The notes under the pieces are model-generated. The model saw only the letters and a program-made list of their open reading frames with translations, was not told where the DNA came from and did not search any database. Below are positions 1 through 8,429 of a DNA stretch of 50,241 nt, piece by piece. Origin of the DNA: Candidatus Hodarchaeota archaeon (GTDB lineage: Archaea > Asgardarchaeota > Heimdallarchaeia > Hodarchaeales > Hodarchaeaceae). The number at the start of each line of letters is the position of its first letter. The stretch's first letter is position 1. Made by a program: the position numbers and the translations under genes. The stretch covers positions 1-50,241 of the forward strand of contig JAEOTC010000146.1 in assembly GCA_016840035.1 (NCBI GenBank). The letters run 5' to 3'.

Positions 1-1
1 A

Positions 2-286
2 GAGTTCTTAATGAAATATAAAGTTATGGGTCTTGCAGTTGCCTTTATTCTTGGTATGTATCTGGGGGCTTTAGTTCAAGCACTTGTGAACGACCTAATT
101 ATGCCGTTCATTAATCTAATTTTACCAAATGTTCCTTGGGAGCAGATTGCGTTATTACCAACCGATGCTAGTCCTGATGGAATCTTTCTCATAGGACATT
201 TTACAGGTGAGCTTGTCACTTTTATCGTCGTGGCGTTTGTAATATTCCTTCTAGTTAAGTTCACCGCTAGGATAGGTATTGAATAA
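2..286 (+). CDS. mscL: MscL-like mechanosensitive channel, 5' end outside window
   Basis: This is the C-terminal part of a small two-helix membrane protein resembling the large-conductance mechanosensitive channel, which opens under membrane tension to release solutes. The first ATG is at 11, but the codons before it (positions 2-10, Glu-Phe-Leu) are open to the window edge. They line up with the conserved EFAMRGN segment that precedes TM1 in bacterial MscL, here read as EFLMKYKV. The true start is therefore probably upstream, outside the window. TM1 covers about residues 5-25 from the ATG and contains the VNDLIMP segment typical of the TM1 end; TM2 covers about residues 63-86. The loop between them is short. 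The gene ends at 286 and is followed by a T-tract. The family call is by pattern recognition; pore gating residues were not tested. Confidence 0.72.
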   Translation, partial: EFLMKYKVMGLAVAFILGMYLGALVQALVNDLIMPFINLILPNVPWEQIALLPTDASPDGIFLIGHFTGELVTFIVVAFVIFLLVKFTARIGIE

Positions 287-300
287 ATCTTTCCTTTCCC

Positions 301-309
301 TTTTTTTTT
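301..309 (+). terminator. T-tract terminator after the MscL-like gene
   Basis: A run of nine T residues lies 15 bases after the stop codon, inside a pyrimidine-rich stretch. Archaeal RNA polymerase stops at such tracts without needing a hairpin. The next gene is on the opposite strand, so a stop is expected here. Confidence 0.5.
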
Positions 310-413
310 CGAGCTATTCATCTAACGGAGAGATAAGACTCTGTACAAGAAATGGGAACTTGTAAACTAAGGATGGATGTCTGGAGCTTCTATTAGACTT
401 TTCAAAGTCTTAG

Positions 414-446
414 GTAAAAAAGAAGATGGAGTGAGAGAATTCTCTC
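414..446 (-). terminator. Palindrome plus T-tract ending the tldD-tldE operon
   Basis: A perfect 14-base palindrome (GAGAGAATTCTCTC, 433-446) begins at the last base of the tldE stop codon. On the minus strand it is followed within 20 bases by a T-rich tract (414-423). A second perfect inverted repeat, 395-410 (AGACTTT, two bases, AAAGTCT), lies just beyond. Position and composition fit transcription termination of the minus-strand operon. Confidence 0.42.
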
Positions 447-1813
447 TACCCTGAGACAGTAAAACCATCAAAAGCAACTGAAGGTACTTTCCCCATGAAG
501 GTTAATTTGTTATCGCTACCAAAAGCGATAATTTGTTGAAAGGCATTATATAGATTTCCAGCTATAGTTACCGCATCTAGAGGATGTTTAATTGCCCCAT
601 TTTCGATTACAAAACTAGAGGGAGAAACAACGGAGAAGTCACCTGAAATGAGATTGGAATGCATCATTCCCATCATGAAATCTGTAACAAGAATCCCATT
701 CTCAATTTCAGCAATTAACCCATTCAAATCTTTTGATCCTGGAGATACAGAAATCGTGGTGGGAGCGACAGTAGGGAGTGCTTCATATGGTTGGGGACCA
801 GCTCTATTAGCATTCCCAGTGCTTTCGGTACCATACGCTTTGGCATAGTAATTATCAAAAATGAAGGTTTTCAGGACCCCATTCTCTATGATAGGAGTCT
901 TCGTTCTAGGATAACCTTCTCCATCAATAGCATGGACATTAGGGTCTTCAAAGATTTGTCCATCATCATAGATGTTCAGATTCTTAACACCCACTTGATC
1001 ACCTATTCTATCTGCAAAAGCACTTCGTCCTTCTACAACACTCTTACCATTTACAGAATTACTAAGTGCAGTTCTAATAAACTGACCAGCAGCGATAGGA
1101 TCAAAAACAAATTTAGTTTGTTCTGATTTTCCTAATGGAGAAGAATCAAGCAATTTAACAGCTTTTTTAGCCCCTTTAGTGCCGATACCATCAAATGATG
1201 GAACACCTCTATCCATGATATAATCAAAACCAGTCTTCGTTTTTCCATTTTCTACAGCGGTGATATACGATTGACCAAAAGTGCCGGTTGATGCAGAGGC
1301 TTTTAAAATACCATCAGAATTACCAACTGCAAAAGCACCATATTCAACATATACTCCTCCTGAAACAGATGTGATACGTGAATCAAAAGCTTTTGCTTCC
1401 TGGAATATTTGATCTGCTCCACGAACGGCTTCCTCCGAAGTAACATCTAGAACAGAAGCATCAATAATTCCTTCTTTTCCACTATTGGGATTATGAATAA
1501 ATGATTCCCATCTATCATCAGGTTGATTCATTTTTGCACCAGTGATTGCAGATTCTATTGCAAAGTTAACTGCGGTATCAGTGATACCCGATGAGGAAGC
1601 AAATCCAATTTTTTTATCCAGAACACATCGACAACCTACTCCAATGTGTCCTCCTCGTTGAGCAGTGATAATTCCAGCATCCATATTTATTGCCAGCTCA
1701 TTGGACTTAACTAGAAATAGGTCTAGGGATTTAACTCCTATTGCATTCCCATGTTTTATTCCGCGTTCAACACGGCTCAGAAGATCGTCTTTCATGTCAG
1801 TAAATTCGCTCAT
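446..1813 (-). CDS. tldE: TldE/PmbA-type subunit of the TldD-TldE protease
   Basis: This 455-aa protein belongs to the TldD/PmbA (U62) family. TldE is the partner of TldD. In Escherichia coli the pair forms a heterodimeric metalloprotease that degrades unfolded peptides and matures the microcin B17 precursor. No HExxxH zinc motif is present, as expected for the TldE side, while the characteristic C-terminal pattern is kept (GxLV-type segment, NGNAxRAGP-like region, GDFSVV, then GN and FDGFTVSG at the end). The ATG at 1813 overlaps the stop of the upstream tldD homologue by 4 bases (ATGA), so the two are almost certainly translated together. The length matches the family. The natural substrate in archaea is unknown. 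Confidence 0.9.
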   Translation of the reverse strand: MSEFTDMKDDLLSRVERGIKHGNAIGVKSLDLFLVKSNELAINMDAGIITAQRGGHIGVGCRCVLDKKIGFASSSGITDTAVNFAIESAITGAKMNQPDDRWESFIHNPNSGKEGIIDASVLDVTSEEAVRGADQIFQEAKAFDSRITSVSGGVYVEYGAFAVGNSDGILKASASTGTFGQSYITAVENGKTKTGFDYIMDRGVPSFDGIGTKGAKKAVKLLDSSPLGKSEQTKFVFDPIAAGQFIRTALSNSVNGKSVVEGRSAFADRIGDQVGVKNLNIYDDGQIFEDPNVHAIDGEGYPRTKTPIIENGVLKTFIFDNYYAKAYGTESTGNANRAGPQPYEALPTVAPTTISVSPGSKDLNGLIAEIENGILVTDFMMGMMHSNLISGDFSVVSPSSFVIENGAIKHPLDAVTIAGNLYNAFQQIIAFGSDNKLTFMGKVPSVAFDGFTVSG

Positions 1814-3237
1814 TTTGATTCGCCTCCAAAACGTACCTTGGAAAAGAGTAATTTAGGACCGCCATCACCAACAGGTAAAGGAAATTGACCTGCTTTTCCA
1901 CATCCTCCGAAATAGCCCGAAGAAAGTTCAAAATCTTTTGTTGCTCCTTCTACAAGTTTTAATAAATCAAGAATATTCCCTGTCAGGCTTACATCTTTGA
2001 GGGGGTACTTTTTCTCTCCATTTTCTACCCAGTAACCACGGACAGCTTTGAATAGAAAGTCACCGGATCCTTCAACTTGGCCACCACTAGTGCGAATGGC
2101 ATAAATCCCAGTACCAAGTTGCTCAAGCGCTTCTTCTTCCGTCATATCTCCAGGTGTGAAATAAGTATTCTTCATTCTAGGAATAGGGGGGTGTGCGAAG
2201 TTAATAGCTCGTGCATTTCCAGAATATTCAGTGTTTAACAAATTCGCTGTACTTCTTGATGTAAGGAAGTTCTTGAGAACTCCATCCTCCATCAGTACTG
2301 TACGAGTTGTTTTTACTCCTTCATCATCGTAAGGCAGGTATAATGGTGTTGATTTCCCATTGAATTCAGAGACTCCTTCGTCAATGATTGAAACGATATC
2401 AGCACCCAATTTCTCTCCAATCTTGTCGTGAATCGGACTTCCCTTGGTTACAATAAAGTCTGCTTCAGTTAAATGACCAAAAGATTCATGTGCTAAGACG
2501 CCGACGAGAGTATTTTCGCACAATGCTCGGAATTCTCCTGCTGGGGCTGATTTCGCTTTTAGTTGCTCTTTTGCCCAGAGTGCTGCATTTTTCCCTAGAT
2601 CCTCGGGTGTATTCTCACCTTGTTTATAGAATTCTAAACCAAACGATCCACCTCGTCCATCACCTGCGCGTACTAAATCCCCTTCTGGTGTTTTACTTAC
2701 AACCGTCGTTCGAAGATCAGAGATATAAGGTGACCATTGAATTTCAGTCCCATCTGAATTTGTAAACATCTTTTTACCTGATAATTCACCATACATTAAG
2801 ATGAGACTATTGATATCTTTTCCATATTCCTTAGCAGTAGACTCCATCCGATTTATTAAGTCCAATTTAACCTCGGATTCAGCTAGCCATGCAGGTTCCT
2901 TGAGTTTTGGTTCTAACATTTTTTTAATTGGAGATTTAGGTTCAATCTCGGATTTTACAATAACTTTATTGGAAGTGGCTTTAGCAATTCCCAAAGCATC
3001 CAAAGCGGCTTGTTCTAATGCTTTAGTATTAGTAATATCAGCAGAGAACGCATATGCTGAGGCACCTTTATAATAGACATTGAATCCGACCCCTGTTCGG
3101 TTCATTGTCTTTAACTGAGTAATCCGTCCATTTTCTTTGATAATTGTACGTAATAAGAGTTCATCGTAACGGGCATCAATATAATCTGCCCCTAAGGATT
3201 CACCCTTAGTAATTATCTTTTGTAAGACATCAAACAT
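1810..3237 (-). CDS. tldD: TldD metalloprotease, catalytic subunit
   Basis: This 475-aa protein is the zinc-binding half of the TldD/TldE protease. The HExxxH motif reads HESFGH (His250, Glu251, His255). The third ligand expected from TldD structures is the Cys in the C-terminal GGCGKAGQ segment, about residue 446, which is present and followed by the usual PVGDGGP sequence. The protein should therefore be catalytically competent, cleaving peptides in the cytoplasm in complex with the next gene product. The start at 3237 is supported by AAAGGAG (3245-3251) seven bases upstream and by a TATA-like box further up. The gene is first in a two-gene operon and overlaps tldE by 4 bases. Confidence 0.92.
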   Translation of the reverse strand: MFDVLQKIITKGESLGADYIDARYDELLLRTIIKENGRITQLKTMNRTGVGFNVYYKGASAYAFSADITNTKALEQAALDALGIAKATSNKVIVKSEIEPKSPIKKMLEPKLKEPAWLAESEVKLDLINRMESTAKEYGKDINSLILMYGELSGKKMFTNSDGTEIQWSPYISDLRTTVVSKTPEGDLVRAGDGRGGSFGLEFYKQGENTPEDLGKNAALWAKEQLKAKSAPAGEFRALCENTLVGVLAHESFGHLTEADFIVTKGSPIHDKIGEKLGADIVSIIDEGVSEFNGKSTPLYLPYDDEGVKTTRTVLMEDGVLKNFLTSRSTANLLNTEYSGNARAINFAHPPIPRMKNTYFTPGDMTEEEALEQLGTGIYAIRTSGGQVEGSGDFLFKAVRGYWVENGEKKYPLKDVSLTGNILDLLKLVEGATKDFELSSGYFGGCGKAGQFPLPVGDGGPKLLFSKVRFGGESK

Positions 3238-3278
3238 ATAGTAGCTCCTTTATTTGATAGTTAGATCAGGAACTGGAG

Positions 3279-3290
3279 TTTTTTTTAAAA
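3279..3290 (-). promoter_or_regulatory. TATA-like box for tldD-tldE
   Basis: On the minus strand this reads TTTTAAAAAAAA. Its centre lies about 48 bases upstream of the tldD ATG. Archaeal transcription starting about 26 bases downstream would give a leader of about 22 bases that includes the AAAGGAG ribosome site. Confidence 0.4.
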
Positions 3291-3351
3291 GGGAGTCGGT
3301 TGCGGCAGACTGAGTGGGTGTTAATCCAAGAAATGGAATAAGAATCGAAGG

Positions 3352-4086
3352 TTAGACAAGTTTCTTGAGGAGTTGATTCAGCTCTTTTTTTGTAATTCGC
3401 CGTCCCTTTCCATTAATAATTTCGAATATTGCTATACAATGAGATTCAATGTTTATTGAAAATATCCTTAAAGATTCAAAAGTAAATTCTCCGGCATTAA
3501 ATTGTTGATTTGCATGAACACTAAAATCCAATATACGTCTAAAGATTTGAGTCGTTTGGTCAGTATGTTCGTTAATATTAGGATCAATAATTGATTTGAA
3601 TACAGGATGAAAGTATTTTGTCTCATAAATAACGTAATTTCGAAATTTAGACTCATTCATAATCTTGATAAGGTTATTCAAAGACTTTAAGTCGATTTCA
3701 ACCATATCGCTATACATTGTTTTGACAACTTCATGGAATCCATCAAAGAAGAATCGTTCGATAATTGTCTCTTGATGTAAAACCTTGGTATACATTAACT
3801 CAAACTTTAACACTACTTCTCGGATGAAATCATGCTGGCGAGAATCATCTTCTTCTGTTGTAATAAGCACTCCATACGTCAGAACACCCTCATAAAGAAG
3901 GAATACGTAATCATCTCTTAAACGAATGGATTTAATGGTTTCTTGTTGAGTTACGCGAAGTGCACTAAAGATGGCGGACATCAATCCAGCACTTAAGTCC
4001 TCATCGATCTCGGATTCAAATGTACTAGTAAACTCGTGATTGAAAACTAATATCCCTGTTTTATTGATGATACTAAGTCCTAACAT
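3352..4086 (-). CDS. Longin/roadblock-like domain protein
   Basis: This 244-aa soluble protein opens with a beta-strand, a turn and a second strand (LGLSIINKTGILVFNHEF), followed by an amphipathic helix (LSAGLMSAIFSALR) and further strands (DYVFLLYE, YGVLITTEED). This is the layout of longin and roadblock-like domains, which Asgard archaea carry in many copies and which in eukaryotes act with small GTPases and in vesicle trafficking. Residues about 115-244 may be a second related module: helices, then strands around LRIFSINIE and IAIFEII, and a lysine-rich C-terminal helix. No transmembrane segment is seen. It is a single gene between two other minus-strand units. The fold is inferred from pattern, and binding to a small GTPase is a hypothesis. 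Confidence 0.6.
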   Translation of the reverse strand: MLGLSIINKTGILVFNHEFTSTFESEIDEDLSAGLMSAIFSALRVTQQETIKSIRLRDDYVFLLYEGVLTYGVLITTEEDDSRQHDFIREVVLKFELMYTKVLHQETIIERFFFDGFHEVVKTMYSDMVEIDLKSLNNLIKIMNESKFRNYVIYETKYFHPVFKSIIDPNINEHTDQTTQIFRRILDFSVHANQQFNAGEFTFESLRIFSINIESHCIAIFEIINGKGRRITKKELNQLLKKLV

Positions 4087-4208
4087 CTGATGAAAAACTC
4101 TCTAAAGCTAAATTCTACTAGTATAGGCAAAAGAAATACTGTTCTCTGCCATTGAAAAATGAGTAACAAAGCTCAATTATAAGGGTTTGAGTATTCCAGA
4201 AAATTTTG

Positions 4209-5471
4209 CTAGAATTGTTGAGTTGTTATTGGGGGAAATTCTGTAGCAAATAGCTGATTAACAATACCTAAATAGTCTAAATCAGAGATTTGAGCAAGGC
4301 CCAGTGAGTACAATTTCCGAAAAGGTACCACACCCATAAACATTGAAGAGAATTCCTTAATATTCATTTGAATTTCTACTTCAAATTCTTTAAGATCATC
4401 TTTGACTGAGCATACTCCGTTTTCAAAGTGAAGAAGTAATTTTCCATTGTTTAGTTCTACAAAATTGTCTTTTAACGATAAAAGGAGTTTCACGGTTTGA
4501 TTACGGAAATTAAACGAGGATAAATCAGTAAAGAGTTTCTTTACGTTAATAATCCGATACATTATTCCTAATCCTTGGATATTACTTTCCTGTGAGGTTA
4601 AAAATATCCTTTGCCCACCATTTCGTGGGTCAAAAAGAAGATAATGGAAAAAATCATCCTGAGTATGGAAATACATGTTTCTAACTTGATCTGCTTGAGT
4701 ATGAAGATAGGCAAGCAATCCATGGAGAGCATCGCTATTCTCATAAATCAATTCTTCAATAATTAGATCATGTAATATAAAATTATCTGGAGTAACACGT
4801 TTAAAACTAAAAGCAAGAAACCCCTGAAGGGTGTTATCCTTTTTATACCCAATAACATTTAGCTTCGGTATGGATCGTTCCATACCTTTTTCATTTGTCT
4901 GGATCATCCCATGGGTTTTCTGAGCATAGCGATTGAAACATTCCACAATTGCAGAAAGGTCTGAAATTCCAAGTTTTACAATGTGATTTTTACTCCCTTT
5001 AGGTAAGGAGCTTGGCTTAAACTGGTATCTATTCATCTTTTTACCAAGGCCATAACCCATAGCAGCATAAAAATCTGGTCTAAATGGATAAAGAGCAGTA
5101 ATTGTAACTCCTTTTTCATAATAATGGTCGTGGAACGCTTTCACAATATTTTTTGCAGCATGCTCTTTTTTATGCAATAAATCTACACAAACTAAACCAA
5201 TACCACCAACATCAACCTGATGATCAAATAGAGTCATTCTAAAATCAAAATAAACCATTCCTCCTGCCAGCGTGTGGTCCTTAAAACATCCCATATAAGT
5301 GATAAGTGGGTTCTCCTCGTTAGATGCTTTCATTCGCTCAAGCCATGCCTGTTGAGCCTCGGCAGGAAAATTGTCGGGAAGCATAGCTGGATATGCTTTC
5401 ATAGCAATTAGTTGAAAGTCATCGAGTTCTTCTGCTGCTAGCTTTCTGATGGTATATCCTTCGTAGTCCAT
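4209..5471 (-). CDS. Eis-type GNAT N-acetyltransferase with SCP2-like tail
   Basis: This 420-aa protein resembles the Eis (enhanced intracellular survival) family. Those proteins have two GNAT domains plus a C-terminal sterol-carrier-like domain and acetylate amines using acetyl-CoA. Residues about 5-150 hold the first GNAT fold: the GGIGLVCVDLLHKKEHA stretch corresponds to the acetyl-CoA-binding strand and helix, and FRPDFYAAMGY is the typical segment after it. Residues about 160-300 form the second GNAT-like domain. Residues about 310-420, ending after LDYLGIVNQLFA, match the SCP2-like part. The ATG at 5471 is preceded by GAGGAA about 8 bases upstream. A short inverted repeat lies between it and any promoter. 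The substrate is unknown. Confidence 0.82.
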   Translation of the reverse strand: MDYEGYTIRKLAAEELDDFQLIAMKAYPAMLPDNFPAEAQQAWLERMKASNEENPLITYMGCFKDHTLAGGMVYFDFRMTLFDHQVDVGGIGLVCVDLLHKKEHAAKNIVKAFHDHYYEKGVTITALYPFRPDFYAAMGYGLGKKMNRYQFKPSSLPKGSKNHIVKLGISDLSAIVECFNRYAQKTHGMIQTNEKGMERSIPKLNVIGYKKDNTLQGFLAFSFKRVTPDNFILHDLIIEELIYENSDALHGLLAYLHTQADQVRNMYFHTQDDFFHYLLFDPRNGGQRIFLTSQESNIQGLGIMYRIINVKKLFTDLSSFNFRNQTVKLLLSLKDNFVELNNGKLLLHFENGVCSVKDDLKEFEVEIQMNIKEFSSMFMGVVPFRKLYSLGLAQISDLDYLGIVNQLFATEFPPITTQQF

Positions 5472-5492
5472 AGTAGAATTCCTCTGAAATCT

Positions 5493-5507
5493 CTAATCCG
5501 AGATTAG
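5493..5507. promoter_or_regulatory. Inverted repeat upstream of the acetyltransferase
   Basis: CTAATC-CGA-GATTAG is a perfect repeat with 6-base arms and a 3-base centre. It lies 22-36 bases upstream of the acetyltransferase start, where a repressor would block initiation. The arms are short, so chance is possible. Confidence 0.25.
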
Positions 5508-5640
5508 TCAATGAAAATTGCTAAGAAGGTGATTTTTTAAGGATTCTGACATAGGCAAAGTCAAAATCGTCTATAGTATGATGTACAAGAGAGATAAGTT
5601 ATGATATGTCAATAATGGATTTTTTCTAGAGGGAATAAGT

Positions 5641-5656
5641 CGAAAAAAAGAAAAAG
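5641..5656 (-). terminator. T-rich terminator of the giant surface operon
   Basis: Immediately downstream of the last operon gene the minus strand reads as two T-runs separated by a C (five, then seven), after a C/T-rich stretch. This is a good archaeal termination tract for a 19-kb transcript. Confidence 0.5.
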
Positions 5657-5666
5657 GAGGAGAAAA

Positions 5667-8429
5667 TTAGGGCGGTGGCTTTCTCCTAGACCTTTTTGAA
5701 CTTTTAGGCGTATCCCCCGTGCCTCCGCTATCACCTTTGCCACCAAGTCTATCTCTGATAGCTCCAACGCCCTTGTCAATAGCACCAGTCTTTTTGCCTG
5801 CGTAAATTACAGCTGCCCCACCACCACCAATGATTGCTCCACCAGCAGCCATGGGAATGATAGTATCCAAAAAGCTTGGCTTGTAAACGGTTGGGGTATA
5901 AGGAACAAAGGTGGGAACCGTTTCCCGAGTGATAAGTATTTCTTCTGGTCCAATAGTGATCCTTAGCTCGTAGCTAGTAGCCTCACCTTCATTCATCAGA
6001 ACACGGAAATAGATATCTGTGGAATTAAACACATCCGTATAAGTCTGATTCATGGGGAAAGGACCAACCGTTTCAGCTGTGCTGGCTGTTAGGTAACTAG
6101 AATCTATTACACTTCCATTTGGATATAAAAGTTCAAGATCTAAGTTTTGACCCTGACCAAAAGTAACCTCAACAATTATTGCAAGACCGGCAGGAAGATT
6201 TGTTACATAAAAATCATCATCCTTAACACGCATCTGCAAATTTGACATAGGATGTGTCACAGGTTCATCAGGAATATTGTTTGTATCGATGAAACTAACT
6301 TGTGTGGCTTGAGCTAGATAATCATTGTCTTCATAAACATCGTCCGTCTCTAGGATATCGATAGATAGATTATACTGATTGGTTAAACCGTCAATAACAC
6401 AGACAATGTAATACTTGCCTGTTCGGGTTGCAGTAAAAGATAATGTTTCATTGAACAGTGTTCTACTCTGTGCAGCCAAGGATTGATCATCAAATAGAAG
6501 ATCAAGATCAATATCATTTAGATATTCTTCAACACCCCATGTACCTGCGACATATGTAAGATTGATCTCAATTATGTCTGATGAAACCAGATAAACGTAG
6601 TACCAATCGTCGTCTTTATCACGAAGGATCATTTCAGAATAATCGCCTTCAGCAATAGGAGCAGCCGTTTGGGCATTGTCATTAGATTCGAACGCGTCAT
6701 CAAATTCGGCGAGAACAATGGACATGTTATATTCTACACCAATAGTTGCGTAAGAACCAGCTTTTCCTGCTACTCCAATATAATAAACATCGGTTCTCCA
6801 AGCCATGAATGAAACTGTTTCAGTATTAGAAAGAGATAACGCAGAGCTATCGATGATGGTACCGTCCGCGGTGGCTAATGCTAGATCTAAATCTCCTAAA
6901 GTATTATTAAACTCAATAATGATCGTGAGATGATCTCCAGAAAGAAGAGATATCACATAAAAGTCCAAATCACCTTCTTGGGAGAAAAGCCCACCAAAAG
7001 GATCGGCGGGAGTAGGCCGTATCTCTTGCGATATACTGGGTAATAGATAAGGATGGAAAATATCGTCGTTGTCTTCTGCCCAATCATCAATCTCATCCAT
7101 AGCTATAGTGAGGTTGTAATAGCGAGGATCAGTATTATCTCCTGTAATGTGAATGAGATAAGTAAGATCCTTATTTGCTCTATGGGGCCCTATTCTTAAT
7201 CCACCAAAAATCGGGACACCAGCGCCAATTAAACCCGCTGCAGTTTCATTCTCGTACAATGTCATCTGAAGATCTCCGATGAAAGAGAACCACTTAAGAT
7301 CGATCAAAATCCGTTCTGTGGCCGATGCGGATACTTTATACCAATCATCAGAGCTTGAAGAGATAACCAGTCCCGAATGATGGCCTTCAATCATGCCAAT
7401 AGCACTTGCATTGACATCATTGCCTCCTGCTTCAACTTCAAGCGAATCTTCAATGGTAATGTTCAATTGGTAGTAATTTACAGTATTTAGATAGCTGTTA
7501 TCAAAAAGAAGATAGTACCATCCGTCATAGGGAGTCTGAAAGGAAAGTGTATCGATATCATTCGCACCCATATCTTCGAACTTGGCAATATCATTCAAAT
7601 TACCATCAATCGCCTGTTCATCATAAACATAGACCCAAGGACCGTCAGGTTCGGGATTCCCTGGATCTACAAAGGAAGCAACCGTAAGTGTGACTTCTGA
7701 TTGTTTATAGAACCAGATACAATACCAATCTTGCTTGTTAAAGTCAGAGAACCCTGTTGTTAATGAAAATCGTAGATTAGAATATGAACCAGGGAGGATC
7801 TCATCATCACTTGCACCATCACGAGGATCATCAATCTCATCAATTTTATCATTTGGGCTAGTAACCTCCCATTGATCTTCTTGAACGACTGACATGTTAT
7901 AAGTAGTTGAATAATCATCTTGGTATCCAATAAATGGTTTCTCTGCAGTGACTTCAATGAAAAATATGTCATTCTGAGTGATATATACTGGTCCAATACC
8001 TTCCTCATTTCCATTTCCATTACTTACACCTACTGTAGTCCCATTATTCGCTGTAACTTTGATATCTATATCAGCTACCAATTCTGGATCTGAATAGGTA
8101 AACAATTGTCCATTAGTATCATAGACATTTGTTTGATTAAATTCTAAGAAAATAGAGAAGTAGAAACCAGTATAAACATCAAATCGGTATAAGTCTTGAT
8201 CCAAAGTGCTTACATTGAGAGGTGTATTGGGATCATTTTTTACTGAGCTAGTACCTAAGTTAAGTGCAGTTCCAAAATCGTAATCTGGACCTTCCCAGAC
8301 GCTATCTGGATAGGTATAGGGAGAAGCAGAAACCACATTAGGGGTCAATGGCGCAAAGACGAGTAAAAACTGAAGAAAGAAGACAAGTATCAACAGTTTT
8401 GTTATCTTGGACACATTTTTAGATTTCAT
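5667..8429 (-). CDS. Secreted membrane-anchored protein with repeated PPC-type domains
   Basis: This 920-aa protein has a Sec signal peptide (basic start, hydrophobic core at about 10-30, possible cleavage after VVSA near residue 35). The body repeats a unit of about 120 residues. Each unit carries a D-x-D-W/F-Y motif followed by strands and an aspartate-rich strand (for example DDWYKVSA, DLDFYVIS, DDWYYVYL, DDFYVTNL), at about residues 78, 235, 362, 487, 607 and 738. This is the pattern of the bacterial pre-peptidase C-terminal (PPC) beta-sandwich, a carbohydrate- or matrix-binding module of exported proteins. Near the C-terminus a Gly/Ala-rich membrane helix (about 853-873) is followed by a basic, proline-rich cytoplasmic tail. 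The gene overlaps the upstream giant gene by 4 bases and is the last in the operon. The ligand is unknown. Confidence 0.8.
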   Translation of the reverse strand: MKSKNVSKITKLLILVFFLQFLLVFAPLTPNVVSASPYTYPDSVWEGPDYDFGTALNLGTSSVKNDPNTPLNVSTLDQDLYRFDVYTGFYFSIFLEFNQTNVYDTNGQLFTYSDPELVADIDIKVTANNGTTVGVSNGNGNEEGIGPVYITQNDIFFIEVTAEKPFIGYQDDYSTTYNMSVVQEDQWEVTSPNDKIDEIDDPRDGASDDEILPGSYSNLRFSLTTGFSDFNKQDWYCIWFYKQSEVTLTVASFVDPGNPEPDGPWVYVYDEQAIDGNLNDIAKFEDMGANDIDTLSFQTPYDGWYYLLFDNSYLNTVNYYQLNITIEDSLEVEAGGNDVNASAIGMIEGHHSGLVISSSSDDWYKVSASATERILIDLKWFSFIGDLQMTLYENETAAGLIGAGVPIFGGLRIGPHRANKDLTYLIHITGDNTDPRYYNLTIAMDEIDDWAEDNDDIFHPYLLPSISQEIRPTPADPFGGLFSQEGDLDFYVISLLSGDHLTIIIEFNNTLGDLDLALATADGTIIDSSALSLSNTETVSFMAWRTDVYYIGVAGKAGSYATIGVEYNMSIVLAEFDDAFESNDNAQTAAPIAEGDYSEMILRDKDDDWYYVYLVSSDIIEINLTYVAGTWGVEEYLNDIDLDLLFDDQSLAAQSRTLFNETLSFTATRTGKYYIVCVIDGLTNQYNLSIDILETDDVYEDNDYLAQATQVSFIDTNNIPDEPVTHPMSNLQMRVKDDDFYVTNLPAGLAIIVEVTFGQGQNLDLELLYPNGSVIDSSYLTASTAETVGPFPMNQTYTDVFNSTDIYFRVLMNEGEATSYELRITIGPEEILITRETVPTFVPYTPTVYKPSFLDTIIPMAAGGAIIGGGGAAVIYAGKKTGAIDKGVGAIRDRLGGKGDSGGTGDTPKSSKRSRRKPPP

